From the NCBI GenBank assembly GCA_963695705.1, contig CAVOHB010000004.1:124001-188000 (forward strand): a stretch of DNA of 64,000 bases, in the 5' to 3' direction. This stretch comes from JBKPNJ01 sp963695705 (GTDB lineage: Bacteria; Actinomycetota; Actinomycetes; Propionibacteriales; Nocardioidaceae). Both the position numbers and the translations under genes were made by a program. The notes under the pieces were generated by a model. The model did no database searches, was not told the DNA's origin, and saw only the letters and a list, made by a program, of their open reading frames with translations. Every line of letters starts with the position of its first letter. Positions within the stretch are counted from its first letter, which is position 1. Positions 26,426 to 35,226 of this stretch are shown piece by piece.

Positions 26426-27377
26426 TCATGGACCTACGCCCCAGTCCACGTCGTAGTCGCTGGTGTCGTTGTCGGTCAGCTGGCGCCGACCGCCCCCATC
26501 GGTCCTGATGGTGTAGATCTCGTAGTCGTTCCCGTCGTACGCGTCGTAGGCGATCCGCTTGCCGTTCGGGGACCAGGACGGCTCATCGTCGCTGAAGTCG
26601 TTGTCGGTGAGCTGGTTCCTGCCGCCACCGTTGACCTTGATCGTGTACAGCTCGTAGTCGTTGCCGTCGCCGAGGTAGTACACCAGCCACTTGCCACCTG
26701 GCGAGTACGAGGGACCGTACTCGAAGGACGTGTTGTCGGTGACCGCGTGCCTGCCGCCGCCGTTGGCGTTCATCGTGTAGATGTCGCTGTCGGTGGCGTC
26801 CTCGCTGACAAAGGCGATCTGCGTGCCCGACGGTGAGTAGAACCGCGTCATCGTCGTCGGTGGTGTTGTCGGTCAGCTGCTGGCGTCCGCCGCCGTCGGT
26901 CCTGACCGTGAAGAGCTCGTAGTCGTTGCCGTCGTCATGTCCGTAGATGATCCGCTGCCCGTTCGGGGACCAGGCGGGGTTGTAGTCGTCGGTCGAGTTG
27001 TCGGTCAGCTGCCGCCGCCCGCCACCGTTGGCCTTGATGAGGTAGATCTCATTGTCCGTGCCGTCGTATTCCTCGTAGGCGATCCACTTGGCCTTCGGGG
27101 AGTACGCCGGGAAGCTGTTGTCGGCCGCGTTGTCGGTGACCCGGTGCCGGCCGCCGCCATCAGAATTGATGGTGAAGATCTCGTGGTCGGTGCCGTCGTC
27201 TCCGGAGTAGGCGAGCCGGCCGTTCGTCCCCGGGAACCGCGACTGATGGGACGGCGCGGACGAGGCGGAGGTCGCCGGAACGGCGGTGGCAACCACCGCG
27301 AGGACCGCTCCAGCGGCTACCACGATTCGCGCCAGCCGCGTCAACGATCGCAGGGTGGCTGCCTTCGGCGTGCCCAT
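26426..27377 (-). pseudogene. PD40/TolB-like propeller 4, frameshifted after blade 3
   Basis: ATG 27377 follows GGAGG and gives MGTPKAATLRSLTRLARIVV, a signal peptide ending VPATSASSA, then blades 1-3 as in its sisters. Near 26845 an extra A plus a 3-base loss (compare 24945 and 25895) moves the frame. Blades 4-6 continue in the other frame to 26426, ending DYDVDWGVGP. As written the product would lose half of the propeller. It is the first gene of the minus-strand propeller run and carries the conserved 43-nt element upstream. Confidence 0.7.
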
Positions 27378-27401
27378 CTGCGGCCTCCTACCGCGACCAG
27401 T

Positions 27402-27444
27402 GTTGGGTGTCTTGCTACCACCCTGGTCCGCAACCTGGCAATAG
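27402..27444 (-). promoter_or_regulatory. Conserved 43-nt element upstream of propeller 4
   Basis: Second copy of the element at 24390-24432. On the gene strand it begins CTATTGCCA and ends GGGTGGTAGCAAGACACCC-AAC, with the 12-base centre different. It ends 25 bp before ATG 27377 (32 bp before ATG 24358 in the other copy). Confidence 0.45.
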
Positions 27445-27577
27445 CACATCTGCCCGGATTCGCCGGTCGGCCCTGGATGCTCTCCGCCCTGAGCGAACAA
27501 GGAAATCTTGTAATCGTGTAAGCGTTGTACGTGAGGTATGCCGGTGTGGACCGGACGCGCTCATGAAGGAGCCCCGC

Positions 27578-29950
27578 ATGACAACGACGACGCCGACCTC
27601 GACACAGAATCTCCCGCTGCTGCCCCTGGATGACATGGTCGTCCTGCCGGGAATGGCCGTGCCGCTCGACCTCAGCGAGGCCGAGGTGCGGGTGGCCGTC
27701 GAGGCCGCTCGCGGCACCGGCGGCGAGCGAGGCCGGCTGCTGCTCGCGCCGCGGCTGCAGGGGCGCTACGCCGCGGTGGGCACCGTGGCGGTGGTCGATC
27801 AGGTCGGCCGCCTTCCCGGCGGAGAGCCGGTGGCGGTAGTCAGCGGCGTAGCCCGGGCGCGCATCGGCGCCGGCACCACCGGAGACGGCGGCGCCCTCTG
27901 GGTGGAAGCGACACCGGTCGAGGACACCTCGCTGGGCGAGCGGGCCCGCGAGCTGGCCGGAGAGTACAAAGGACTTGTCGTGTCGATCCTCCAGCAGCGG
28001 GGCGCCTGGCAGGTCATCGACGGCGTGCAACGCCTCACCGACCCGTCGGCCCTCGCCGACACCGCCGGGTACGCGTCGTACCTCGACAATGACAAGAAGC
28101 TGCTGCTGCTGGAGACACCCGACGTCGTAGCCCGCCTGGAGCTCGTCATCGGCTGGGCGCGCGAGCACCTGGCCGAGCTCGACGTCGCCGACACGATCCG
28201 CAAGGACGTGCAGGACGGGATGGAGCGCCAGCAGCGGGAGTTTCTGCTGCGTCAGCAGCTGGCTGCCGTACGCAAGGAGCTCCGCGAGCTGGACGGCAAG
28301 GGCGACGGCGATGAGACCGACGACCTTCGTACCCGCGTCGAGGAAGCAGAGCTCCCGGACGCCGTACGTACCGCCGCACTGCGCGAGGTCGACAAGCTCG
28401 AGCGCACCCCTGAGCAGTCCCCGGAGGTCGGCTGGATCCGTACCTGGCTCGACGCCGTGCTCGAGATGCCCTGGGCCGTCCGCACCGAGGACGTCTACGA
28501 CCTGGCTGCGGCCCGAGCAGTCCTCGACGCGGACCACTCCGGGCTCGACGACGTCAAGGAGCGAATCACCGAGCACCTGGCCGTGCGCAAGCGGCGCACC
28601 GACCGCGGCCTCGGGGTCGTGGGTGGCCGGCGCAGCGGCGCCGTGCTCGCACTCGTCGGCCCGCCGGGGGTTGGCAAGACGTCACTTGGCGAGTCGGTGG
28701 CCCGCGCGATGGGGCGGAAGTTCGTCCGGGTGGCACTCGGCGGGGTGCGCGACGAGGCCGAGATCCGCGGTCACCGGCGCACGTACGTCGGTGCCCTGCC
28801 CGGCCGGATCGTCCGGGCGATCCGTGAGGCAGGCTCGATGAACCCGGTCGTCCTGCTCGACGAGATCGACAAGGTCGGGAGCGACTTCCGCGGTGACCCG
28901 ACGGCAGCGCTGCTCGAGGTGCTGGATCCCGCGCAGAACCACACGTTCCGCGACCACTACCTCGAGGTGGATCTCGACCTGTCTGATGTGGTGTTCCTGG
29001 CGACAGCCAACGTGCTGGAGAACATCCCGGCGCCGCTGCTGGACCGGATGGAGGTCGTTCGACTGGACGGATACACCGAGGACGAGAAGGTTGTCATCGC
29101 CCGCGAGCACCTGCTGCCGAATCAGCGCGAGCGTGCCGGGCTCGCTTCGGACGAGGTCGAGATCACCGATGAGGGACTGCGCCGGCTGGCGGCGGAGTAC
29201 ACGCATGAGGCAGGTGTCCGCGATCTGGAGCGCCAGATCGCCCGGCTGCTGCGCAAGCTGGTGGCACGGCTGCCTGAGGACGGCGCTGCGGCCCCGGTCA
29301 CGGTCGAGGCCACGGCGATCACCGAGTACCTCGGGCGTCCGCGGCACCTGCCGGAGCCGGCCGAGCGGACCGCACTCCCCGGTGTGGCCACCGGGCTGGC
29401 CGTGACCGGCATGGGTGGAGACGTGCTCTTCATCGAGGCGTCGCTGGCCGATCCCGAGACGGGAGCGACCGGGCTGCGCCTGACCGGGCAGCTGGGTGAC
29501 GTCATGAAGGAGTCCGCCCAGATCGCCCTGTCGTTCCTGCGCTCCCACGGCGCCGAGCTGGAGCTGCCGGTCGGGGACCTCAAGGAGCGGGAGGTGCACG
29601 TGCACGTCCCCGCGGGTGCGGTGCCCAAGGACGGCCCGAGCGCGGGAGTCACCATGGTGACCGCGCTCGCGTCGCTGCTCTCCGGGCGGCCGGTCCGGTC
29701 CGACGTCGCGATGACTGGCGAGGTGTCGCTGACCGGTCGGGTACTCCCGATCGGTGGGGTCAAGCAGAAGCTCCTGGCCGCGCACCGGGCGGGCATCACC
29801 GACGTACTCATCCCGGCGCGCAACGAACCCGACCTCGAGGACGTGCCCGCAGCCGTACGCGGGAAGCTCAACGTTCACCTCGTCAGCGACGTGCGGCAGG
29901 TGCTGAAGCTCGCGCTGGAGACGTCCGTGGAACCGGCGATCGCCGCCTGA
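27578..29950 (+). CDS. lon: ATP-dependent Lon protease
   Basis: The 790-residue protein has the LonA layout. An N-terminal substrate-binding domain (about 10-200; LPLLPLDDMVVLPGMAVPL), a helical region, then the AAA+ module with Walker A GPPGVGKT at 361-368 and Walker B VVLLDEIDKV. The protease domain ends the protein, with catalytic Ser688 (PKDGPSAGVT) and Lys729 (IGGVKQK). It degrades misfolded and regulatory proteins in the cytoplasm. ATG 27578 was chosen because AAGGAG lies seven bases upstream; an earlier ATG in frame has no such site. It is divergent from the propeller array. No HspR (HAIR) or CIRCE element was recognised in the 200-bp upstream region. Confidence 0.95.
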   Translation: MTTTTPTSTQNLPLLPLDDMVVLPGMAVPLDLSEAEVRVAVEAARGTGGERGRLLLAPRLQGRYAAVGTVAVVDQVGRLPGGEPVAVVSGVARARIGAGTTGDGGALWVEATPVEDTSLGERARELAGEYKGLVVSILQQRGAWQVIDGVQRLTDPSALADTAGYASYLDNDKKLLLLETPDVVARLELVIGWAREHLAELDVADTIRKDVQDGMERQQREFLLRQQLAAVRKELRELDGKGDGDETDDLRTRVEEAELPDAVRTAALREVDKLERTPEQSPEVGWIRTWLDAVLEMPWAVRTEDVYDLAAARAVLDADHSGLDDVKERITEHLAVRKRRTDRGLGVVGGRRSGAVLALVGPPGVGKTSLGESVARAMGRKFVRVALGGVRDEAEIRGHRRTYVGALPGRIVRAIREAGSMNPVVLLDEIDKVGSDFRGDPTAALLEVLDPAQNHTFRDHYLEVDLDLSDVVFLATANVLENIPAPLLDRMEVVRLDGYTEDEKVVIAREHLLPNQRERAGLASDEVEITDEGLRRLAAEYTHEAGVRDLERQIARLLRKLVARLPEDGAAAPVTVEATAITEYLGRPRHLPEPAERTALPGVATGLAVTGMGGDVLFIEASLADPETGATGLRLTGQLGDVMKESAQIALSFLRSHGAELELPVGDLKEREVHVHVPAGAVPKDGPSAGVTMVTALASLLSGRPVRSDVAMTGEVSLTGRVLPIGGVKQKLLAAHRAGITDVLIPARNEPDLEDVPAAVRGKLNVHLVSDVRQVLKLALETSVEPAIAA

Positions 29951-30004
29951 CCCGGTCCTACGATGTCTGTGCCGACCTGCCGGGTTCGAAGCTAGGAGCC
30001 TCTC

Positions 30005-30325
30005 GTGACGAGTGAGCAATTCTCCGCCGGCCAGGTCATCGACAACACCGGGCGTCGGCGGTTCGAGGTCACCAGCGACGGCCACGTGGCCGAGCTCACC
30101 TATCAACAGGTCGGGGACCGGCTTGTCCTTGTCCATACCGAGGTGCCGCCGTCGTTTCGTGGTCAGGGGATCGGCGGCCGCCTGGTGCGGGCCGCCCTCC
30201 AGAGAGCCGTGCGCGACGACCTCACGCTCGTCCCGAGGTGTCCGTACGCTCGTGGCTGGTTGAAGGCACATGGCAGTGATACGGCCGACGTGCGGATCGA
30301 CTGGGAGGTCCGTCGCGGAGCATGA
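30005..30325 (+). CDS. Small GNAT-family N-acetyltransferase (YidJ/YjdJ-like)
   Basis: A 106-residue single-domain acetyltransferase of the Gcn5-related N-acetyltransferase-like family (PF14542 type). HTEVPPSFRGQGIGGRLVRAAL is the acetyl-CoA loop, and LTLVPRCPYARGWLKAH is the conserved C-terminal segment with a Cys and Tyr. GTG 30005 has AGGAG nine bases upstream. It lies 54 bp after lon and could be cotranscribed with it. Substrate unknown; homologues are widespread small proteins without defined targets. Confidence 0.85.
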   Translation: MTSEQFSAGQVIDNTGRRRFEVTSDGHVAELTYQQVGDRLVLVHTEVPPSFRGQGIGGRLVRAALQRAVRDDLTLVPRCPYARGWLKAHGSDTADVRIDWEVRRGA

Positions 30326-30500
30326 CGGACCGGCGTGCCCGGCTCCCCTCGTTGCGTGATGCAGTTCGATGGTCCCGACCCTGAGGCCGCGTGACGTAAG
30401 CCGGGGCGTTCCGCAGGTGGATCCGGCGGATCGCCAGTTCATCGACGACCCGGCGCCTATCCTGAACACCTTGAGGGGAGGCGTCGATGGCTGAGCAACG

Positions 30501-31481
30501 ATGAAGCGGGTGCTCGGCGCGGCCACCGCCTTGCTGGTAATGGTCGGACTAACGGTGAGCAGCCAGGCCGCCACGCTGGCCAACCCGATGGTGTTCGGGG
30601 CCTTCCCCGGTGCCGCCACCAAGGCGTCCACCCTGGCCATGGAGACGAACGTCTCTCGCTCGCTGGCCTACGTGCGCGTCTACCGATCCTGGGACGACTC
30701 CTTCCCCGACACCAATGTCACGTGGATGCGGTCGACCAGCCACAGTCTGTTCCTGTCGATCAAGGCAAGGCTCAAGAACGGCACCAACGTGCCCTGGGCA
30801 GAAATCGCCAATGCCAAGCCTGGTGACGCGCGCTACGCCACCATGCAGCGCTGGGCCGCGGCCATCAAGGGCTACGGCAAGCCGATCTACGTGTCGTTCA
30901 ACCACGAGCCTGACACGGCCAACTCCCAGGCGTCCGGCACCTCGTCCCAGTACGTCGCCGCCTGGCAGAAGTTCGTCACCGTGATGAGAGCAGAGGGAGT
31001 CACCAACGCCTCCTGGGCCTGGACGGTCGCCGCCAGAAGCTTTCTGCTGGCGCCGACCGACCCCCGGTACGCGCCCAACTACTACCCGGGCGACAACTGG
31101 GTCGACGACATCGCCCTCGACGTCTACAACATCTACTGCCAGCGAAAGGACGGCTCGTTCGCCAATCCCTGGCGGTCGCTGGCGACCCTGCTCGGGCCCT
31201 TCATGACGTTCGTCGCCAGCCATCCCGGCCCCCACCTGGTGGTGGCCGAATGGGGCACCGTCGAGGACCCGGCCAACCCGACCCGCAAGGCCCAGTGGAT
31301 CGCCGACGCCCAGCAGTTGTTCAAGCAGCCGGGCTACGAACGGTTCAGCGCGATCTCCTACTGGAACCACTCATCGCACAACTATGCCAACTGCGACTTC
31401 TCCGTCACGTCCAGCCCGGCATCGCTCGCGGCGTTCAAGACGATGGCACGCGACCCCTTCTACGCCGGCACGGTGCAGTAG
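30501..31481 (+). CDS. Secreted GH26-type beta-mannanase
   Basis: A 326-residue secreted glycoside hydrolase. The signal peptide is about 1-23 (MKRVLGAATALLVMVGLTVS, then SQAATLA). The catalytic barrel follows, with putative acid/base Glu136 in VSFNHEPD and nucleophile Glu250 in LVVAEWG, both matching the family 26 pattern. WDDSFPDTNVTWMR and AISYWNHSSHNYANCDF are other recognisable parts. The family mainly cleaves beta-1,4-mannans, so plant or fungal polysaccharide is the likely substrate, although some members act on other glucans. No carbohydrate-binding module is present. It stands alone. Confidence 0.8.
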   Translation: MKRVLGAATALLVMVGLTVSSQAATLANPMVFGAFPGAATKASTLAMETNVSRSLAYVRVYRSWDDSFPDTNVTWMRSTSHSLFLSIKARLKNGTNVPWAEIANAKPGDARYATMQRWAAAIKGYGKPIYVSFNHEPDTANSQASGTSSQYVAAWQKFVTVMRAEGVTNASWAWTVAARSFLLAPTDPRYAPNYYPGDNWVDDIALDVYNIYCQRKDGSFANPWRSLATLLGPFMTFVASHPGPHLVVAEWGTVEDPANPTRKAQWIADAQQLFKQPGYERFSAISYWNHSSHNYANCDFSVTSSPASLAAFKTMARDPFYAGTVQ

Positions 31482-31571
31482 CGCTCGGCGACCCGCGTTG
31501 CCGTTTGGCTGTGCTAGCACTGTTGCGGCACCGGCGACAGGCCGGCTGCCTGCCTGACTCTGCCCGCGGGG

Positions 31572-32762
31572 TCACTCGCCGACTCGGCCGCGCAGCCGGA
31601 ACTCGGGGGTGTAGTCCGGGTCTGTCAGAGCGGGCCGGTCGGATCGGAATGCCTCGATCGGCCATGTCGTCCCGCCCCGTGTCGCGAGGTCGGCGAGGAT
31701 GCTCCCGAGCAGTGTGGCGAACTTTCCGGCGTGGCCGGCGCCGACGGCCACGGCGATGCGCGGATGCCCCGGGACGAGATCCACCACGAAGTCCCGGTCC
31801 GGCGGCATGTCGTACACGCAGGTCTTGCTGTAGAGCTCCGGACCCACCGCCCCCGGAAGCCGCTGTCGCAGGAACTCGGCGACCACCGCGGTCTCCTCGG
31901 CGAGCGGCTCATAGGAGCGGGACTCGACCGTGACAAACCTCCCGGCCATGTCACGGGCCACCTTGACCGCGGCTTCGCCGTACACCGGGAACCCGTAGAA
32001 GATGTCGTCGCCGTGCCAGATCCACATCGGGAACCGATCCAGCGCGAAGTCCGCGACGTTGGGAGTCGCGAAGTAGCTGACCTGCTCCTGGCTCAGCGTG
32101 AGATTCCAGTTCAGCCCGAGCTGGCCCTGAAGCGTGGGCAGCCAGGACGCCACGCACAGCACCACCGACTCGGCGGTGAACGTCGTCCGGTCGGTGGTCA
32201 CGCTGACGTGCTCGGCGCCGGATGAGACCGACCGCACGGCGGTCTGCGGCAGGAAGGTCACGCCCAGTCGCCGGGACAGTGCGATGTGCGCGGCGGTGGA
32301 GCGACGGATGTCGAGAATGCCGCCGTCTTCCTGGTACAGCCCGACCACGTCGTCGTCGATGCGCCACTGCGGCCAGCGCCGGCGGATCTCCGCCGCCTTG
32401 AGGTCCTCCGACCCGATCCCGAACGGCGAGAGCGACTGACGATAGGTCGCCAGTTCCGTCTCCCCCTCGGTCCCGATCACCGCGAGGTCGAGACCTCCGG
32501 TCTTGAAGACGAGCTGCAGCCCGCTCTCGGCTTCGATCTCGTCCCAGAGGTCGTACGCCGCCTGGGTCAGCGCGGTGTACGCCGGCGAGTGATAGGCGTG
32601 CCGGATGATCCGCGAGTGGTCCTCCGAGGCGCCGCGGTGGTGACCGAGGTCGAACTGCTCGAGCACCAGCACGTCCTTCGCACCCGATCTGGCCAGCCAG
32701 TACGCGGCGGCACTCCCGAGTGCCCCGGCACCGACGACGATGTGGCTGTAGTGACGCTTCAT
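31572..32762 (-). CDS. FAD-dependent amine oxidase, SolA/monomeric sarcosine oxidase type
   Basis: A 396-residue flavoprotein. It opens HIVVGAGALGSAAAYWLARSG (FAD Rossmann loop), then DHSRIIRHAY, the flavin-covalent-site region of the MSOX/MTOX family, and ends with CVYDMPPDRDFVVDLVPGHP and VGAGHAGKFATLLG. The Cys in KTCVYDMPPD is at the position of the residue that binds 8a-carbon FAD covalently in sarcosine oxidase. Family members oxidise N-methyl amino acids to give formaldehyde, hydrogen peroxide and a primary amine. The substrate (sarcosine, N-methyltryptophan or another) cannot be told. ATG 32762; it is 40 bp downstream of the MMPL transporter, on the same strand. Confidence 0.85.
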   Translation of the reverse strand: MKRHYSHIVVGAGALGSAAAYWLARSGAKDVLVLEQFDLGHHRGASEDHSRIIRHAYHSPAYTALTQAAYDLWDEIEAESGLQLVFKTGGLDLAVIGTEGETELATYRQSLSPFGIGSEDLKAAEIRRRWPQWRIDDDVVGLYQEDGGILDIRRSTAAHIALSRRLGVTFLPQTAVRSVSSGAEHVSVTTDRTTFTAESVVLCVASWLPTLQGQLGLNWNLTLSQEQVSYFATPNVADFALDRFPMWIWHGDDIFYGFPVYGEAAVKVARDMAGRFVTVESRSYEPLAEETAVVAEFLRQRLPGAVGPELYSKTCVYDMPPDRDFVVDLVPGHPRIAVAVGAGHAGKFATLLGSILADLATRGGTTWPIEAFRSDRPALTDPDYTPEFRLRGRVGE

Positions 32763-32802
32763 GCCTCTCCGTCCTGCTCGCCCTGGCGTTCGGCTGGATC
32801 GC

Positions 32803-34953
32803 CTACCGTGTCGCGGGCTGGGACTCCGGCTCGGGCTCCGGCGCGACGTCGCCGCCCGGCGGTGCCAGTGGTGACGGTTCGACGCGCAGCACGCGTGCCA
32901 GGCCGCCGGGCAGCCACCAGTTCCACCGCCCGAACACGCTCACCAGGGCAGGGACCAGCAGTGCGCGCACGATCGTGGCATCGATCAGGATGCCCACGCC
33001 CAGCGCCGTCCCCAGCACCTTGATGTCGGTGCCCGGTGCCGAGGCGAGCGCGGCGAAGGCGAAGAAGAGGATCAACGCCGCGGAGGTCACCAGCCGACCG
33101 GTGCGGCCGAGGCCGGTGATGACCGCCTCCGCCGTCGAGCCGGTGGCGTCGTACTCCTCGCGCATCCGGGCCAGGATGAACACCTCGTAGTCCATCGACA
33201 GCCCGAACAGGAACGCGAAGATCAGCACCGGCAGCCAGAAGGTGATGGCGCCGGTCGCCGTGACGCCGAAGAGCGCGACCGAACCGTGGCCCTGCTGCCA
33301 GAAGAACACGATGGCGCCGAACACCGCCGACATCGAGACCAGGTTGAGGATGACGGCCTTCAACGGCAGCACGAGCGAGCGGAACGTGCGCACGAGCAGG
33401 ATGAACGTGATCGCGGCGATGAGCATCAAGACGTATGGGAACTTGTCGTAGACCGCACGGAAGTAGTCCTCGACGGCTGCCCCTGAGCCGGTGAGGCCCA
33501 CCGTCGTGCCGGTGGTTCCCTCGATCGCGGTGCGCACGTCGTCGACCACCGCGGTCCCGTCGCTGTCGACGGTCTCGTGTACCGGCAGGACGTCGACGAT
33601 CGAGGTCCCACCCTTGGTGCCGCCGAGCACGGCCGTGTAGACCCCGTCGACGTTGCGCGCCGCGTCGACCGCCTGCTGGGCCTGGTCGGCCGGGACCAGC
33701 ACCTCGATTGGGGTCAGCACCCCGGTGCCGACCCCACCGTCGCGCAGCTGTTGGGCGGCGGAGAATGCCGGGCCGCTCGTGGCCAGGGAGTCGATACTGG
33801 TCTGGCCGATCTTCAGGCCCAGGACCGGCGCTATCAGCACGGCGAGCGCGACGAGCGCCACGGCTACCGCGATGAAGCGCCGGCGGACGATGAGCCGGGC
33901 CCAGGCCGACCACCCGCGGGATGCAGCCGCCTCATTGCGGATGCGGGGATAGTCCACCCGCGGCCCGATCTTGGAGAGCAACGCGGGGAGCAGGGTGAGA
34001 CAGACCGCCACGCTCACTACGGGGATGAGCATGCCGCCGAGACCCATGCTGCGCAGGAACGGAACCGGGACGACCAGCAGAGCCACCAGGCTGATCGCGA
34101 CCGTGACGCCGGAGGCGAAGACGGCATGCCCTGCCGTGCGCACGGCGATGACGACCGCCTCGTCGTTTTCGTGGCCGTGTGCGCGCTCCTCCCGCCATCG
34201 CGACACGATCAGCAGCGAGTAGTCGATGGCGACGCCCAGGCCGATCAACGAGATGAGGAACTCCACCACGAAGCTGACATCGGTGAATGTCGTCAGGCCG
34301 AGGACCAGGAGGAAGGTGGTCAGGATGGAGACCGCCGCGATCAGCAGTGGAACGAGAGCCAGGAACGACGCGAACACGAAGATCAGCACCGCGAGCGCGC
34401 CAGTCGCACCCAGCAGCGTCTCGAACAGGACGCTGGGACCCGAGGTGTCACCACCGGCCGACAGCAGCCCGTACGAGGTCAGACCGACGTCGAAACCCGC
34501 CTCCTTGGCGGCCTGATCGAGAACCGGCTCGACCTTCGTCTCGATGCCGGGTCCGAACCCGGTCGGCTGCGGTCCCTGGACGAGCGCGAACGTGCTCCGT
34601 CCGTCGTCGGTCACGAAACGTTGGTCGCCGGTGCTGCCCAGGTCCACCACGCGGATGTTCGGCACCTGGGTGCGGACGGTGTCGAAAACCTCCGCCACCG
34701 CTTGTTTGTCCTGCGCGACAGTCTCACCGGCCGGCACCGTGACCACCGGGACCAGCGTGTCGAACGTGCTGACGCCGAACGTATCGATGAGTTGCTGCTC
34801 GGTGTCTGAGCCGGGCTGCCCAGGCAGCGAGAAGTCAACCGTGAGCCGATCGGCGATGCCGCTGGCGGCTACGCCACCGGCGACGAACGTCACGAGCCAG
34901 AAGACGCTGACGATCGCTCGATGGCGCAGGACGAATCGTGCCAAGCGCTCCAA
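32803..34953 (-). CDS. MMPL/RND-family transporter
   Basis: A 716-residue membrane protein with the MMPL duplication. Each half has one N-terminal TM (about 13-33), an extracytoplasmic loop, and a block of five to six TMs: LETLLGATGALAVLIFVFAS, then LGVAIDYSLLIVSRWREE in the first half and LFGLSMDYEVFILARMREEY in the second. The two GxxxDY motifs carry the proton-relay Asp-Tyr pairs. The start is TTG 34953, six bases after GGAGG. Such pumps export lipids, siderophores or drugs. No TetR regulator adjoins it, and the short C-terminal tail (PGGDVAPEPEPESQPATR) is disordered. Confidence 0.9.
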   Translation of the reverse strand: MERLARFVLRHRAIVSVFWLVTFVAGGVAASGIADRLTVDFSLPGQPGSDTEQQLIDTFGVSTFDTLVPVVTVPAGETVAQDKQAVAEVFDTVRTQVPNIRVVDLGSTGDQRFVTDDGRSTFALVQGPQPTGFGPGIETKVEPVLDQAAKEAGFDVGLTSYGLLSAGGDTSGPSVLFETLLGATGALAVLIFVFASFLALVPLLIAAVSILTTFLLVLGLTTFTDVSFVVEFLISLIGLGVAIDYSLLIVSRWREERAHGHENDEAVVIAVRTAGHAVFASGVTVAISLVALLVVPVPFLRSMGLGGMLIPVVSVAVCLTLLPALLSKIGPRVDYPRIRNEAAASRGWSAWARLIVRRRFIAVAVALVALAVLIAPVLGLKIGQTSIDSLATSGPAFSAAQQLRDGGVGTGVLTPIEVLVPADQAQQAVDAARNVDGVYTAVLGGTKGGTSIVDVLPVHETVDSDGTAVVDDVRTAIEGTTGTTVGLTGSGAAVEDYFRAVYDKFPYVLMLIAAITFILLVRTFRSLVLPLKAVILNLVSMSAVFGAIVFFWQQGHGSVALFGVTATGAITFWLPVLIFAFLFGLSMDYEVFILARMREEYDATGSTAEAVITGLGRTGRLVTSAALILFFAFAALASAPGTDIKVLGTALGVGILIDATIVRALLVPALVSVFGRWNWWLPGGLARVLRVEPSPLAPPGGDVAPEPEPESQPATR

Positions 34954-35034
34954 GATAGGCCTCCGGGCGGCTAGAACTGGTCCTGGCGATGTCGGCTCGA
35001 CACCGGTGAGCAGACGGGCCCGGAAAAGCGTACC

Positions 35035-35075
35035 TCTACCTAATAGTTAGTTGGTTGAACGATAGATGAACTCGG
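35035..35075 (-). promoter_or_regulatory. AT-rich promoter/operator patch upstream of MMPL gene
   Basis: An AT-rich patch in otherwise GC-rich DNA, about 85-120 bp upstream of the transporter start. It contains GTTAGTTGGTTGAAC, whose ends (GTT/AAC) are inverted, as in some TetR-type operators. Low confidence. Confidence 0.25.
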
Positions 35076-35226
35076 GTCACGTCTATCGTCGGCGCCGGCC
35101 GCTCACCGTCAAGGCTTGCAGACGGGTCGGACAGTCCACCATCGGTGAGATCACCGATGGTGACCCTGATCGACGACCCTGAAGCACGACAGGGCCGACG
35201 CGAGAGGCGTGCGAACCGAGCCCCGG

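Larger units (their letters stand above)
23439..27377 (-). repeat. Tandem array of four propeller genes
   Basis: Four head-to-tail paralogues at about 950-bp spacing (1.1 kb for the last). Copies 2, 3 and 4 share long nearly identical stretches including the 5' ends and ribosome binding sites; copy 1 is divergent. Within each gene there are six internal repeats of about 129 bp. Confidence 0.85.

Noticed and set aside
23439..27377. Regular repeats that at first suggest a CRISPR or satellite array.
   Set aside because: The period of about 129 bp translates into propeller blades in one frame; there are no uniform short repeats with unique spacers and no cas genes.
28682..30640. A 652-residue minus-strand open frame opposite lon.
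   Set aside because: High-GC shadow of lon and the acetyltransferase; rich in Arg/His with no domain, while lon has all catalytic motifs.
33577..34809. A 410-residue plus-strand open frame opposite the MMPL transporter.
   Set aside because: Its Asp/Glu/Arg/His-rich sequence is the complement of hydrophobic codons of the transporter.
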